Part shown: positions 26,487 through 35,405 of the stretch, piece by piece
Position numbering within the stretch: position 1 is the first letter of the stretch
Layout: every line of letters begins with the position of its first letter
Source of the DNA: Galbibacter orientalis DSM 19592
GTDB lineage: Bacteria > Bacteroidota > Bacteroidia > Flavobacteriales > Flavobacteriaceae
Direction: 5' to 3'
Length of the DNA: 64,000 nucleotides
Assembly: GCF_000260115.1 (NCBI RefSeq)
Contig: NZ_JH651379.1
Span: forward strand, 1,116,001-1,180,000
Made by a program: the position numbers and the translations under genes
Notes under the pieces: generated by a model
The model's database searches: none
The model's input: only the letters and a program-made list of their open reading frames with translations
What the model was told of the DNA's origin: nothing

Positions 26487-27713
26487 ATGGTTTTAGAAAT
26501 GAAAGTTCCCTCTCCTGGGGAATCGATAACAGAAGTAGAGATAGCGGAATGGCTAGTTGAGGATGGAGATTATGTTGAGAAAGATCAAGCAATTGCTGAG
26601 GTAGATTCTGATAAGGCTACTTTAGAGTTGCCTGCAGAGGCAAGTGGAATTATTACACTTAAAGCTGAAGAAGGAGATGCGGTAGCTGTTGGAGAAGTAG
26701 TTTGTTTAATCGACACTTCTGCAGAGAAACCAGCGGGTGGTGAAGATGCATCAGCCGAAAAGGAAGAAAAAGAAGCGCCTAAAAAAGAAGAAAAAGCTGC
26801 TCCAGCTGAAAAAGCTCCGGAGAAAAAAGAAACATATGCTAGCGGTACTGCAAGTCCAGCAGCTAAAAAAGTACTAGCCGAAAAAGGAGTAGATCCTAAA
26901 GAGGTAAAAGGTACTGGAAAAGACGGCCGAATTACTAAAGACGATGCCGTAAAAGCTACTCCATCTATGGGGACTCCAAGTACTGGAAGTCGTGGTAGTG
27001 AGCGTAAAAAATTATCAATGCTTAGACGTAAAGTGGCAGAGCGTTTGGTTTCTGTAAAAAATGAAACGGCTATGCTAACTACATTTAATGAGGTAGATAT
27101 GAGTCCGATTTTTGAATTGCGTAAGCAGTACAAAGACGAATTTAAATCGAAACATGGAGTAGGTCTAGGCTTTATGAGTTTCTTTACATTGGCAGTTGTA
27201 CGTGCATTAAAAATGTATCCTGCTGTTAACTCCATGATTGATGGCAAAGAAATGATAAGTTATGATTTCTGTGATGTTAGTATTGCGGTTTCTGGACCAA
27301 AAGGTTTGATGGTTCCTGTAATTAGAAATGCAGAGAATTTAAGCTTTAGAGGTGTTGAAGCAGAAGTTAAAAGATTAGCAATAAGAGCTCGTGAAGGAGA
27401 AATTACAGTTGACGAAATGACTGGAGGTACTTTTACAATTACCAATGGAGGGGTGTTTGGTTCTATGTTGTCTACTCCAATTATTAATCCGCCGCAAAGT
27501 GCAATCCTTGGGATGCATAATATTGTAGAAAGACCAATTGCTAGAGATGGTGCTATTGCAATTGCTCCAATAATGTACGTGGCTTTATCTTACGATCATC
27601 GTATTATTGACGGGAAAGAATCTGTAGGATTTTTAGTAGCCGTAAAAGAAGCATTAGAAAGTCCAGAAGAATTATTGATGGACGGTAATGTTAAGAAAGC
27701 TTTAGAATTATAA
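26487..27713 (+). CDS. sucB: Dihydrolipoyllysine-residue succinyltransferase (E2 of 2-oxoglutarate dehydrogenase)
   Basis: The protein of 408 residues has a single N-terminal lipoyl domain with the lipoylated Lys43 in [10 protein letters not shown]. Next come an Ala/Glu/Lys-rich linker (about 77-115), the E1/E3-binding domain ([27 protein letters not shown]), and the acyltransferase core ending in the active-site motif SYDHRIIDG (His371). It transfers succinyl from lipoate to CoA and forms the core of the complex. It lies directly downstream of sucA, and a strong terminator follows. The E3 gene is not in this window. Confidence 0.97.
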   Translation: MVLEMKVPSPGESITEVEIAEWLVEDGDYVEKDQAIAEVDSDKATLELPAEASGIITLKAEEGDAVAVGEVVCLIDTSAEKPAGGEDASAEKEEKEAPKKEEKAAPAEKAPEKKETYASGTASPAAKKVLAEKGVDPKEVKGTGKDGRITKDDAVKATPSMGTPSTGSRGSERKKLSMLRRKVAERLVSVKNETAMLTTFNEVDMSPIFELRKQYKDEFKSKHGVGLGFMSFFTLAVVRALKMYPAVNSMIDGKEMISYDFCDVSIAVSGPKGLMVPVIRNAENLSFRGVEAEVKRLAIRAREGEITVDEMTGGTFTITNGGVFGSMLSTPIINPPQSAILGMHNIVERPIARDGAIAIAPIMYVALSYDHRIIDGKESVGFLVAVKEALESPEELLMDGNVKKALEL

Positions 27714-27735
27714 AATATAAGTTTTATAGAATTGG

Positions 27736-27768
27736 AAACGCCCAACTGAATTTCAGTTGGGCGTTTTT
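27736..27768 (+). terminator. Terminator of the sucAB operon
   Basis: A perfect 14-bp stem (27736-27749 with 27753-27766) with a 3-base loop is followed by a T run. It lies 23 bases after the sucB stop. Confidence 0.85.
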
Positions 27769-27796
27769 CATTTTGGTTGGCTAATATAACGGAATT

Positions 27797-27919
27797 CTAA
27801 ATTGATAAAACCAAAAATAAATTTAGAAGGAAAGTAATCATAGCTAAACTTACAATAGTTACGGCTAAGTGAATGTCGTTTGAATTTTTTTGCTGCTGGA
27901 TGTCAGTCTTCATAATCAT
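27797..27919 (-). CDS. Candidate 40-residue single-pass membrane protein
   Basis: A short frame starts MIMKTDIQQQKNSND and ends in one hydrophobic stretch (IHLAVTIVSLAMITFLLNLF, then LVLSI). The layout, a polar N-terminus of about 16 residues and one transmembrane helix reaching the C-terminus, is that of many real small membrane proteins. It lies alone in the 490-base gap between sucB and the response regulator gene. No family is recognised. AT-rich DNA easily yields hydrophobic frames, so conservation in relatives is the only real test. Confidence 0.35.
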   Translation of the reverse strand: MIMKTDIQQQKNSNDIHLAVTIVSLAMITFLLNLFLVLSI

Positions 27920-28017
27920 TTCATTATTAGTTGGTTTGGTAAAATTCTATAATTTAATGAGTTATTTCAAAGGGAATATTACCCTATTTATCTAGGATGA
28001 ATTACAAATACTATCGT

Positions 28018-28128
28018 TTATAGTGTTAAAAGACAGTAAATGTTAATAAATAGCGCTATTGCAATTAAAAATATGAGGAGGAATAATAATAAGGTAGGAA
28101 TCTTTTTTATAACATAGAGTGGTATCAT
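28018..28128 (-). CDS. Candidate 36-residue hydrophobic peptide
   Basis: A second short frame on the same strand reads MIPLYVIKKIPTLLLF and continues with an almost wholly hydrophobic segment to LLTL. It would be a single transmembrane helix with two lysines near the start. It lies between the response regulator gene and the 40-residue candidate. No ribosome binding site or promoter box is evident. The case is weaker than for its neighbour. Confidence 0.25.
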   Translation of the reverse strand: MIPLYVIKKIPTLLLFLLIFLIAIALFINIYCLLTL

Positions 28129-28206
28129 TAATTAGGTATTAGGTTGATTATGAGTTATAAAGCTACGCTATGTTTGTAATAAATGGAATACGTACTTACT
28201 CGTATA

Positions 28207-28845
28207 TTATTTTAGAAGAAGTTCTTGATTTTCTATTGCCCAAAGTAATAAGGCGTTGGTTTTATGGGGTATTTCTAGTTTGTTTATAATATTACTTCGG
28301 TGTTTTTCAACGGTTCTTATGGAGATAAAAAGCATTTCGGCAATTTCCCTGTTTGTTTTTTCTTTAGCAATTAATCGAAGTATTTTTATTTCTGAAGGAG
28401 TGAAAATGGCTAGGATATCATCTTTGTTTAGTTGTAAAGACTTTGTTTTATGAAGTATAATTGGACTGTAGTACCTTCTGTTTTGACAGATTTCTTCAAT
28501 GCAAAGCTTAATTTCCTCAATGGCAAATTCTTTTAAAATATATCCTTCTACATTGAGTTCTTTTGCTTGATAAATAAGATCCGGTTCTTTGTGTAGGGTA
28601 ATAAGAATAATTTTAGTTTTTATATTATTCTTTTTACAGTTTAAAGCTACTTCAAGTCCTGTCATTTTTGGCATTTCAATATCCAAAATAGCAATATTGG
28701 GTTTGTGTTTTACAATTAAATTGTATGCTGTGTTTCCGTCCTGAGCGCTATCTAAAATGTTATACTTGTTCTCAATTAAAAAATCATTGAGACCTTTTAA
28801 TAGAAACGGATGATCATCTGCAGTTATAATGGATGGATTCATCAT
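28207..28845 (-). CDS. NarL/LuxR-type response regulator
   Basis: The protein of 212 residues has a receiver domain (about 1-120) with acidic pocket Asp10-Asp11, phospho-acceptor Asp55 in AILDIEMPKMTG, a switch threonine in ILITLHKEPD and the lysine in YILKEFA. A C-terminal LuxR helix-turn-helix follows (about 148-205: FTPSEIKILRLIAKEKTNRE, SIRTVEKHRSNIINKL). It would bind DNA when phosphorylated by the histidine kinase encoded upstream. Its start overlaps the kinase stop by 4 bases (ATGA), so translation is coupled. Targets are unknown. Confidence 0.92.
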   Translation of the reverse strand: MMNPSIITADDHPFLLKGLNDFLIENKYNILDSAQDGNTAYNLIVKHKPNIAILDIEMPKMTGLEVALNCKKNNIKTKIILITLHKEPDLIYQAKELNVEGYILKEFAIEEIKLCIEEICQNRRYYSPIILHKTKSLQLNKDDILAIFTPSEIKILRLIAKEKTNREIAEMLFISIRTVEKHRSNIINKLEIPHKTNALLLWAIENQELLLK

Positions 28846-30860
28846 GCTATTGGAATAATGTATGAGAAAGTAGTTCCTTTATTTTTTTCTGAATCAACTT
28901 TCATAGTTCCTTTTAAATATTTGGTTCGCTCTCGAAGTGTTTTTAGTCCGAGCGATTTAAAATCATTATACCTTTCTGAAAAGTCAAAACCATCTCCATT
29001 GTCTTTAATAACAATAAGAATGCGTTTGCTTTCTTTTATTACAGAAATTTTTGCTGCTTCCGCATTAGCATGTTTTACAATATTGGAAAGTGTTTCTTGA
29101 ACAATTCTGTATAAATTTAATTCTTGGTCTTTGGTAAGTGTATTTGAAATATCGTCAATATCGGAAGAAATAAAGATATCTGTGTGTTCGTCTACGTCTC
29201 TAATTGTATTTTTTATTGCTTTTGTGATTCCTAATTTTTCTAACTGAAAAGGATGGAGTGCTCTAGAAATAGAACGTACTTCTTCAATGGCGTTATTAAA
29301 CATTGTTCTAGTGCTTTCATCTGTATTTAAAGCTATTTTATTTTTTATTAGAAGTAAACTTTGACCTACTCCGTCATGAAGATCTTTAGAAATACGTTCT
29401 CGTTCTTCTTCTTGAGATAATAGTAACTGCTGACTAAAATCTTCCTGCTGGATTTTCGATTTTTTTAAATGTTGTTTGTTTCTGTATAGGAAAACACATA
29501 AAAACAGTAAGCTTAATCCAGCTATAGAAAAGCCTAGAAGTCGTTTTTTGGCTTGGTTTTCTTCCTTTAAAGCTTCAATTGAGGCGTTTTTTGTTACTAA
29601 TTCTTTCTCTTTTTTCTCTGTTTCGTACAGTGTTTGGTAATAGGTGAGGGCGTTGGTTTTTTGAACATTAAATAAAGAATCCTTTAGAGTGTTGTATTCT
29701 TGAAAAGCTTTGTATGAAGCAGTGGTGTTTCCAGTTTTATTATAGAGTTGTGCTAATTGTTCTTTTAAATCAACTAAATGGTCGTTACTTTTTCCTTCTT
29801 CAGAAAAAAGAATAACTTCTTTCAGTAAAGCAATGGCTTCCTCGTATTTTTTTTCGCCTTCTAAAATTGCAACTTTCGCAATTTTGTAATGATTCATTAA
29901 TTGTTTTTCATTTACAATATCTTCTTTAAGGCCTTCGATAATAGCAAAATGTTGACGTGCTTTATTGAGTTGATTGATGTTTACATAAAGTTTTGTTAGT
30001 GAAGTTTCAATATATATGCTGCTGTAAACATCATTATTATTGGCTTCTTTATTAATTTTTTCAGCCTCTAATAGTAATTCTTCTTGTCGTTTTGGGTTTT
30101 TTAATTCTTTATAATGTATGGCTTTGTTGTAAAGAGTACTTACAATTGCATCTGCTTTATCGTTCTCTTTTGCGTAGGCAATTACTTCGTCTTCAGCTTT
30201 TTCAGCTTGCTCATAAAATTTATTCATTCCATAAACAGTTGCAACTCCACTTTTGGCTAGAATAACATATTCCACGTCTCCAAGAGACTCATAATACATA
30301 GATGCGGTTTTGTAATCTTTAATAGCTTGTAAGAAGTTTCCTTGATAAGCTTCGGCTTGCCCTTTAAATAGGTATGAGTCGGCTACGTAAATGGAATCTT
30401 TTATTCCAAAATTTAAAATAGCTTTAGCGTAATTTTCGGCTGCTTTTTTAAAATCTATATCATAATAAGCGCCACCTTTCTTTAAGTAAACACTTCCAAG
30501 TAGAAAAGAATCTTTGGTTCTATTTAAATATTTTTCAGCATTTAGAACAACTTTTAGAGCGTCGTCTTTATGGTTTTGGATGTTATTGATGTAGTAAAAT
30601 ACTTTAACAGAGGCAGCAATCATTTTGTCATACATTTCTAACTTTTCAGCTATAGAAATATAATCTTTGGTATAAGTAACATACGTATCTGTATAAGCTT
30701 GTTTGTCTATCTTATTAATAATGGAGTCTAAGACTTGGAGTTTTATAGTTTCGTTTTGCGCTGAGTCTAATGCTTTCACAAAATTGCTGATATTTTCTTG
30801 CGCATTAATCAGTGCTACTATAAAAAATAGTAGTGTAGTTAATAAAGTCTTAGGTTTCAA
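28842..30860 (-). CDS. TPR-containing sensor histidine kinase (HisKA_3 type)
   Basis: The protein of 672 residues has an N-terminal signal (TLLTTLLFFIVALINAQ), a long periplasmic helical region of about 370 residues with tetratricopeptide-like repeats (YLKKGGAYYDIDFKKAAENY, AYQGNFLQAIKDYKTA), a coiled coil, one transmembrane helix (RLLGFSIAGLSLLFLCVFLY) and the kinase. The phospho-acceptor is His495 in ERISKDLHDGVGQS; the ATPase domain has ETLSNIVKHANA and KDNGDGFD. The only available start is TTG, because the upstream gene's stop is in frame. It is co-transcribed with the protease upstream (12 bases) and the regulator downstream. The signal sensed is not evident. Confidence 0.9.
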   Translation of the reverse strand: MKPKTLLTTLLFFIVALINAQENISNFVKALDSAQNETIKLQVLDSIINKIDKQAYTDTYVTYTKDYISIAEKLEMYDKMIAASVKVFYYINNIQNHKDDALKVVLNAEKYLNRTKDSFLLGSVYLKKGGAYYDIDFKKAAENYAKAILNFGIKDSIYVADSYLFKGQAEAYQGNFLQAIKDYKTASMYYESLGDVEYVILAKSGVATVYGMNKFYEQAEKAEDEVIAYAKENDKADAIVSTLYNKAIHYKELKNPKRQEELLLEAEKINKEANNNDVYSSIYIETSLTKLYVNINQLNKARQHFAIIEGLKEDIVNEKQLMNHYKIAKVAILEGEKKYEEAIALLKEVILFSEEGKSNDHLVDLKEQLAQLYNKTGNTTASYKAFQEYNTLKDSLFNVQKTNALTYYQTLYETEKKEKELVTKNASIEALKEENQAKKRLLGFSIAGLSLLFLCVFLYRNKQHLKKSKIQQEDFSQQLLLSQEEERERISKDLHDGVGQSLLLIKNKIALNTDESTRTMFNNAIEEVRSISRALHPFQLEKLGITKAIKNTIRDVDEHTDIFISSDIDDISNTLTKDQELNLYRIVQETLSNIVKHANAEAAKISVIKESKRILIVIKDNGDGFDFSERYNDFKSLGLKTLRERTKYLKGTMKVDSEKNKGTTFSYIIPIA

Positions 30861-30872
30861 ACTAGTTGGTTT

Positions 30873-31313
30873 TTAAGACTTTAAAAATAATGTTTTTTTG
30901 TTATAGTCTATTACAGCTTTGGCCTTTTTTAGAACATCTGCACCAATAATCCCATGAACGGGAAGGGCATCATGAATAGTAAGTGCAGAATTTACATGTG
31001 TTAAATCAAAAAGTACGATTTTGAGCTTTTTGAGTTTCCAAGATTCCATCTCCAAAGTATTTTTTTTAGAAACCTGTGTTAACATATTTGTTGCTCCAGC
31101 ACCCGCTGCTTTGACTTCGGAAGCCTCGGTTTCTAAATTAAAATGTTCAATGCAGTCAAAACCAATACAAGTATTAGAAGCGCCTGTGTCTAGAATAAAT
31201 CTGCCAGTAATACCATTAATTTTTGCAACTACTTCAAAATGATTTGTTTTGGTGAGGGTAAGTGGGGTTTTTATATATCCTTTTGCTAACAAGAATTTTT
31301 TTAAACTTTGCAT
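30873..31313 (-). CDS. Retropepsin-like aspartic protease
   Basis: With the ATG at 31313 the protein has 146 residues and begins MQSLKKFLLAKGY. It has a single retropepsin fold: the catalytic D-T-G-A at residues 42-45 (FILDTGASNTCIGF) and the second hallmark GIIGADVLKKAKAVIDY near the C-terminus. Such clan AA proteins act as dimers. No signal peptide is seen, so it should be cytoplasmic. An earlier TTG at 31334 is unlikely because a TATATTTG box overlaps it. The gene is first in an operon with the histidine kinase and regulator, which hints at a role in the same signalling route. Confidence 0.82.
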   Translation of the reverse strand: MQSLKKFLLAKGYIKTPLTLTKTNHFEVVAKINGITGRFILDTGASNTCIGFDCIEHFNLETEASEVKAAGAGATNMLTQVSKKNTLEMESWKLKKLKIVLFDLTHVNSALTIHDALPVHGIIGADVLKKAKAVIDYNKKTLFLKS

Positions 31314-31331
31314 TATCTCTTCAGTTTTATG

Positions 31332-31339
31332 CAAATATA
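31332..31339 (-). promoter_or_regulatory. Candidate -7 box for the protease-kinase-regulator operon
   Basis: On the minus strand TATATTTG matches TAnnTTTG, 18 bases before the ATG at 31313. The transcript would have a very short leader. It faces away from the box for tatD at 31354-31361, so both promoters share a gap of 52 bases. Confidence 0.4.
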
Positions 31340-31353
31340 GCCGTTTAAACTGT

Positions 31354-31361
31354 TATTTTTG
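31354..31361 (+). promoter_or_regulatory. Candidate -7 box for tatD
   Basis: TATTTTTG matches TAnnTTTG and ends only 4 bases before the tatD ATG, so if used the transcript would be leaderless or nearly so. No TTG partner at the normal distance was seen. Confidence 0.35.
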
Positions 31362-31365
31362 CGCC

Positions 31366-32133
31366 ATGATTTTAACAGATACACATACTCATTTATATAG
31401 TGAGGCTTTTGACGAAGATAGAGATGCTATGATCCAAAGAGCACTAGATGCAGGAATTGAACGTTTTTTTATCCCTGCTATCGATTCTACCTATACGCAA
31501 GCCATGTTGGAGTTGGAAAAAGCATATCCCAAAAATGTTTTTTTAATGACGGGATTACATCCAACGCATGTAAAAGAAAATTATAAGGAAGAATTAAAGC
31601 ATATTGAAGAGTTATTGACTAGAAGAAGTTTTTATGCTATTGGAGAAATAGGAATAGATTTATATTGGGATAAAACTTTTTTAAAGCAGCAACAAGAGGC
31701 TTTTAAATATCAAATCCAGTTAGCTAAAAAATATAAACTTCCAATTGTAATTCATTGTAGAGATGCCTTTGATGAAGTATTTGAAGTATTGGAAAGTGAA
31801 AAAGGAGAAGACCTTTTCGGGATTTTCCATTGTTTTACCGGTACATTAGAGCAAGCAAAACGAGCTATTTCTTATAATATGAAATTAGGAATTGGTGGTG
31901 TTGTAACTTTTAAAAATGGAAAGATTGATACTTTTTTAAATGAAATTCCGCTTACAGAAATTGTTTTGGAAACAGATGCTCCTTATTTGGCGCCTACACC
32001 CTATAGGGGTAAACGTAATGAAAGTTTGTATTTAACAGAAGTTGCAGGAAAATTGGTAGATATATATAATACCTCTCTAAAAGAAATAGTTACCATTACC
32101 ACTAATAATTCTAAAGAGGTATTTGGAGTTTAA
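31366..32133 (+). CDS. tatD: TatD-family metal-dependent hydrolase (DNase)
   Basis: The start is the ATG at 31366, giving 255 residues that begin MILTDTHTHLY; the frame is open further upstream but would extend over the divergent promoter and the protease start. Metal ligands of the amidohydrolase-type TIM barrel are all present: THTH (His7, His9), GEIGIDLYWD, VIHCRD, IFHCFTG and LETDAPYLAP. The family removes 3' nucleotides from DNA and has been linked to repair. The C-terminal VAGKLVDIYN and NNSKEVFGV are typical. It is divergent from the protease operon. Confidence 0.93.
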   Translation: MILTDTHTHLYSEAFDEDRDAMIQRALDAGIERFFIPAIDSTYTQAMLELEKAYPKNVFLMTGLHPTHVKENYKEELKHIEELLTRRSFYAIGEIGIDLYWDKTFLKQQQEAFKYQIQLAKKYKLPIVIHCRDAFDEVFEVLESEKGEDLFGIFHCFTGTLEQAKRAISYNMKLGIGGVVTFKNGKIDTFLNEIPLTEIVLETDAPYLAPTPYRGKRNESLYLTEVAGKLVDIYNTSLKEIVTITTNNSKEVFGV

Positions 32134-32194
32134 CAAGCTTTTACGGTTAAAGTGAACTAAATTTTGTTTTTTTGCCATTAAACATAGAGTCCGA

Positions 32195-33334
32195 GTGATT
32201 ACAATAGACGATATAAGACCTTATTACGATTCTGAAGTCAACGATGCCCTTTTGAAATTTATGGAGCATCCTATGGTTTTGGCGATGCTTCAATTTACTT
32301 TCCCCAATAAGAATATGGAGGAGATTATGGCAATAGCAGAAAGTTGTCATTCAATAAGAGATTTTCAGAGTAAAATAATATATAACAGTATTAGAATGGT
32401 GCTCGAAAAGAGTTCCGAAGGTTTTTCTACAGATGGTTTTGAGAAGCTAGAAAAAGGAGAATCTTATCTTTTTATATCCAATCATCGAGATATAATTTTA
32501 GATACTTCTTTATTAAATGTTGCCTTGTACGAACATGATTTGGTAATGACAGCTTCGGCAATTGGAGACAATTTGGTAAAAAAACCTTTTTTAATGGCAT
32601 TGTCTAGACTAAATAGAAGCTTCATTATTAAAAGAGATTTATCGCCTCGAGAAATGCTTAAAAGTTCAAAATTAGTATCTTCTTATATAAGCAATTCACT
32701 TCAGAAAGAAAAAAGGTCTATTTGGATAGCGCAACGAGAGGGGAGAACAAAAAATGGAGATGATCAAACCCAACAAGGAGTTTTGAAAATGTTAGCGCTC
32801 GCAAATGATGAAGACCAAGTGATGGATTATTTTAAAAAGCTTAAAATAGTTCCTATTTCTATTTCTTATGAATACGACCCAACAGATGTGTTGAAGATGC
32901 CAGAATTAATGGCGAAGCATAAAGAAATAGAATATATAAAGTCTAATAATGAAGATTTTAATAGTATTTTAAAAGGAATTACTGGTAGGAAAAGACATAT
33001 TCATATTTCTGCAGGGAAAGTTTTTTCTGCCGAATTAGATGAAATTAAGAATAGTGGAGAGCCAAATAATAAGCAGTTTCAAATGTTGGCAGATACTATT
33101 GATGCCGAAATATATAAAAACTATAAGCTATGGCCTTCTAACTATTTAGCTTATGATTTGCTCAATAATACAACTAAGTTTTCAGAATTTTATTCAGACA
33201 AAGAAAAGCGTCAATTTAAAAGACGGATTAAACGTCGTGTCCAAATAGGGGATAAAATTGAATTGGAAAATTTTTTAAGAATGTATGCTCACCCAGTTAC
33301 AAACCATTTAAAATATAAAGTAAGTGCAAGCTAA
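32195..33334 (+). CDS. 1-acyl-glycerol-3-phosphate acyltransferase-like protein
   Basis: The protein of 379 residues has the acyltransferase H-x4-D motif in SNHRDIILDTSLLN and the phosphate-binding EGR motif in AQREGRTKNGDDQTQQG, in the order of the PlsC family. It lacks obvious transmembrane segments and is longer than typical PlsC, with additional regions at both ends (C-terminal FKRRIKRRVQIGDKIEL is strongly basic and may bind the membrane surface). It should esterify a lysophospholipid or related acceptor. The start is GTG with no in-frame ATG nearby. Its end overlaps the asparaginase start by 11 bases. Confidence 0.8.
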   Translation: MITIDDIRPYYDSEVNDALLKFMEHPMVLAMLQFTFPNKNMEEIMAIAESCHSIRDFQSKIIYNSIRMVLEKSSEGFSTDGFEKLEKGESYLFISNHRDIILDTSLLNVALYEHDLVMTASAIGDNLVKKPFLMALSRLNRSFIIKRDLSPREMLKSSKLVSSYISNSLQKEKRSIWIAQREGRTKNGDDQTQQGVLKMLALANDEDQVMDYFKKLKIVPISISYEYDPTDVLKMPELMAKHKEIEYIKSNNEDFNSILKGITGRKRHIHISAGKVFSAELDEIKNSGEPNNKQFQMLADTIDAEIYKNYKLWPSNYLAYDLLNNTTKFSEFYSDKEKRQFKRRIKRRVQIGDKIELENFLRMYAHPVTNHLKYKVSAS

Positions 33335-34343
33335 AATTTTACTTATTTATACAGGAGGAACTATCGGGATGGTGAAAGACTTTGAAACAGGAGCTCTCCA
33401 TGCATTTAATTTTGACGAATTGTTAAAACGGATTCCAGAGTTATCTCTTTTAGATTGTAATATTGATACCATTTCTTTTGAAGAACCTATAGATTCTTCA
33501 AATATGAATCCAGATTCTTGGGTTCAGATTGTAGAAGTAATCGAGAGAAATTATGAAACTTACGATGGTTTTGTAGTGCTTCATGGAAGTGATACCATGA
33601 GTTATACATCTTCGGCTTTAAGTTTTATGCTTGAAAATCTATCTAAACCTGTAATTTTTACAGGGTCTCAACTTCCAATAGGAGATTTAAGAACCGATGC
33701 GAAGGAGAATTTAATTACTTCCATTCAAATTGCCTCATTAAAACAAAATGGCAGTGCCGTTATTAGAGAAGTATGCTTGTATTTTGAATATAAACTGTAC
33801 AGAGCTAACCGAACGACCAAGATAAATGCAGAGCATTTTCAGGCGTTTGCTTCTTTAAATTACCCCGCAATTGCAGAAAGCGGAGTTCATTTAAAAGTGC
33901 ATCATGAATATTTATTGAAGTCAACTCGAAAGAAGTTGAAGGTTCATAAACAAATGGATGCGAATATTGCTTTAGTAAAGCTTTTTCCTGGCATTAATGA
34001 AAATACTTTAGGTTGCTTATTAACAAACCCAACTACAAAAGCTATAGTATTAGAAACTTACGGAGCGGGAAATGCTCCTACCGAGAAATGGTTTGACGAT
34101 TTGTTAAAAAAAGCTATTAAATCGGGAAAAATAATTGTAAATGTTACACAATGTTCTGGAGGAAGTGTGATAATGGGACAGTATGAAACGAGTTCTCACC
34201 TAAAAAAAGCGGGTGTAATTAACGGGAAAGATATTACAACAGAGGCTGCAATTACAAAATTAATGTATTTACTTGGGAATAATATTCAAGCTAAAGTGTT
34301 CAAAACCATATATGAAACGTCTTTAAGAGGCGAGATGAATTAA
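33324..34343 (+). CDS. ansA: L-asparaginase, type I (cytoplasmic)
   Basis: The protein of 339 residues has both active-site threonine motifs of bacterial asparaginases, IYTGGTIGM near the N-terminus and LHGSDTMSYT, together with the lysine in DAKENLIT. Absence of a signal peptide points to the type I cytoplasmic enzyme, which turns asparagine into aspartate and ammonia. The start is GTG at 33324, inside the end of the acyltransferase gene (11-base overlap), so the two are translationally linked. The C-terminal region (CSGGSVIMGQYETSSHLK) is also typical of the family. Confidence 0.93.
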   Translation: MQAKILLIYTGGTIGMVKDFETGALHAFNFDELLKRIPELSLLDCNIDTISFEEPIDSSNMNPDSWVQIVEVIERNYETYDGFVVLHGSDTMSYTSSALSFMLENLSKPVIFTGSQLPIGDLRTDAKENLITSIQIASLKQNGSAVIREVCLYFEYKLYRANRTTKINAEHFQAFASLNYPAIAESGVHLKVHHEYLLKSTRKKLKVHKQMDANIALVKLFPGINENTLGCLLTNPTTKAIVLETYGAGNAPTEKWFDDLLKKAIKSGKIIVNVTQCSGGSVIMGQYETSSHLKKAGVINGKDITTEAAITKLMYLLGNNIQAKVFKTIYETSLRGEMN

Positions 34344-34413
34344 AATTAACTACATAAATTTTAAGAACTAAAAAAAAATTCGTTATTTGGCACTCTAAAG
34401 CTATATGTAATAT

Positions 34414-34501
34414 AGAGAGGTGGCCGAGTGGTCGAAGGCGCACGCCTGGAAAGTGTGTATACGTCAAAAGCGTATCGAGGGTTCGAATCCCTTCCTCTCT
34501 G
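34414..34501 (+). tRNA. tRNA-Ser(GGA)
   Basis: The acceptor arms AGAGAGG (34414-34420) and CCTCTCT (34494-34500) pair fully and are followed by discriminator G. The anticodon GGA is at 34448-34450 in loop CTGGAAA, with stem CACGC/GTGTG. A long variable arm, TATACG/CGTATC-type, confirms the serine class, and the T loop is TTCGAAT. CCA is not encoded. It reads UCC and UCU codons. Confidence 0.95.
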
Positions 34502-34577
34502 CTGTAGTTTTTAATGTTTAATAACATTTTTTTTTTATCTTTAACCCTATTAACGAACAAATTTAAGTTTAGAAGAA

Positions 34578-35381
34578 ATGAAAAGACTATTCTCTATGCT
34601 GGCAATTGCCGGATTATTGGCTTTTAACGCAACAACTGCCAACGCAAAGGATTTAACGCCAGTTATGGCTGATCAAATCTCAGAAATTGTTGCTATCGAC
34701 GATGCTGCAACAGCATTAGTACAAGACGACGCAGCTCCTGCTGCAGAAGAAAAAGGCTTCCAACAAGTCCTTAAGGAAAAGTTTATCCAAGGGGGTGCAG
34801 GCTTTATGGGTATTGTACTATTATGTTTAATTTTAGGACTAGCTGTGGCTATTGAAAGAATTATTTTCTTGAATATGGCTACTACAAACACAAAAAAGCT
34901 TACTCAAAAAGTAGAAGATGCATTAGCGTCTGGTGGAGTTGAAGCTGCAAAAGACGTTTGTAGAAACACAAGAGGTCCTATTGCATCAATTTATTATCAA
35001 GGTTTAGACAGAGTTGACGAAGGTGTTGATGCTGCTGAAAAAGCTGTAGTAGCTTATGGTGGTGTGCAAATGGGTCAATTAGAGAAAAACGTTTCTTGGT
35101 TGTCTTTATTCATCGCAATTGCACCGATGTTAGGATTCATGGGTACTGTAATCGGGATGATTCAGGCATTCGAAAAAATTAGTGCTGCTGGTGGACTAGA
35201 TGCATCTCTTATTGCAGGAGATATTCAGGTTGCCTTATTAACAACAGTATTTGGTCTTATTGTGGCTATTATACTTCAGATTTTTTATAACTACATTATC
35301 GCAAAAATCGATAGTATAGTAAACAGCATGGAAGATGCTTCAATCATCTTAGTAGACATGTTGGTAGATCACAAAAAATAA
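34578..35381 (+). CDS. exbB: MotA/TolQ/ExbB proton channel protein
   Basis: The protein of 267 residues starts with a signal-like segment ending near TANA (residue 23) and a short acidic, alanine-rich stretch. Three transmembrane helices follow, at about 74-92 (GFMGIVLLCLILGLAVAI), 172-196 (LSLFIAIAPMLGFMGTVIGM) and 213-240 (IQVALLTTVFGLIVAIILQI). The conserved segment GFMGTVIGMIQAF is the ExbB/TolQ hallmark. With ExbD it turns the proton gradient into mechanical energy for TonB, and so powers the SusC transporter in this window. It is first in an operon of four or five genes. Confidence 0.93.
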   Translation: MKRLFSMLAIAGLLAFNATTANAKDLTPVMADQISEIVAIDDAATALVQDDAAPAAEEKGFQQVLKEKFIQGGAGFMGIVLLCLILGLAVAIERIIFLNMATTNTKKLTQKVEDALASGGVEAAKDVCRNTRGPIASIYYQGLDRVDEGVDAAEKAVVAYGGVQMGQLEKNVSWLSLFIAIAPMLGFMGTVIGMIQAFEKISAAGGLDASLIAGDIQVALLTTVFGLIVAIILQIFYNYIIAKIDSIVNSMEDASIILVDMLVDHKK

Positions 35382-35405
35382 TAAGCATTTAATTTAATTT
35401 AAGAT

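Larger units (their letters stand above)
27769..28206. other. Gene-poor interval downstream of sucB
   Basis: Apart from the two small minus-strand frames listed separately, nothing is supported here. A GAGGAG stretch near 28075 looks like a Shine-Dalgarno sequence, but no plus-strand start codon follows at a usable distance. Confidence 0.5.

Noticed and set aside
26585-27247. A 220-codon open frame on the strand opposite to sucB
   Set aside because: It is a mirror of the Ala/Glu/Lys-rich linker and core of sucB; its product is low-complexity Ser/Ala/Phe with no family resemblance.
31249-31365. N-terminal extension of tatD
   Set aside because: It covers the divergent promoter and the start of the protease gene; the family begins at the Thr-His-Thr-His strand.
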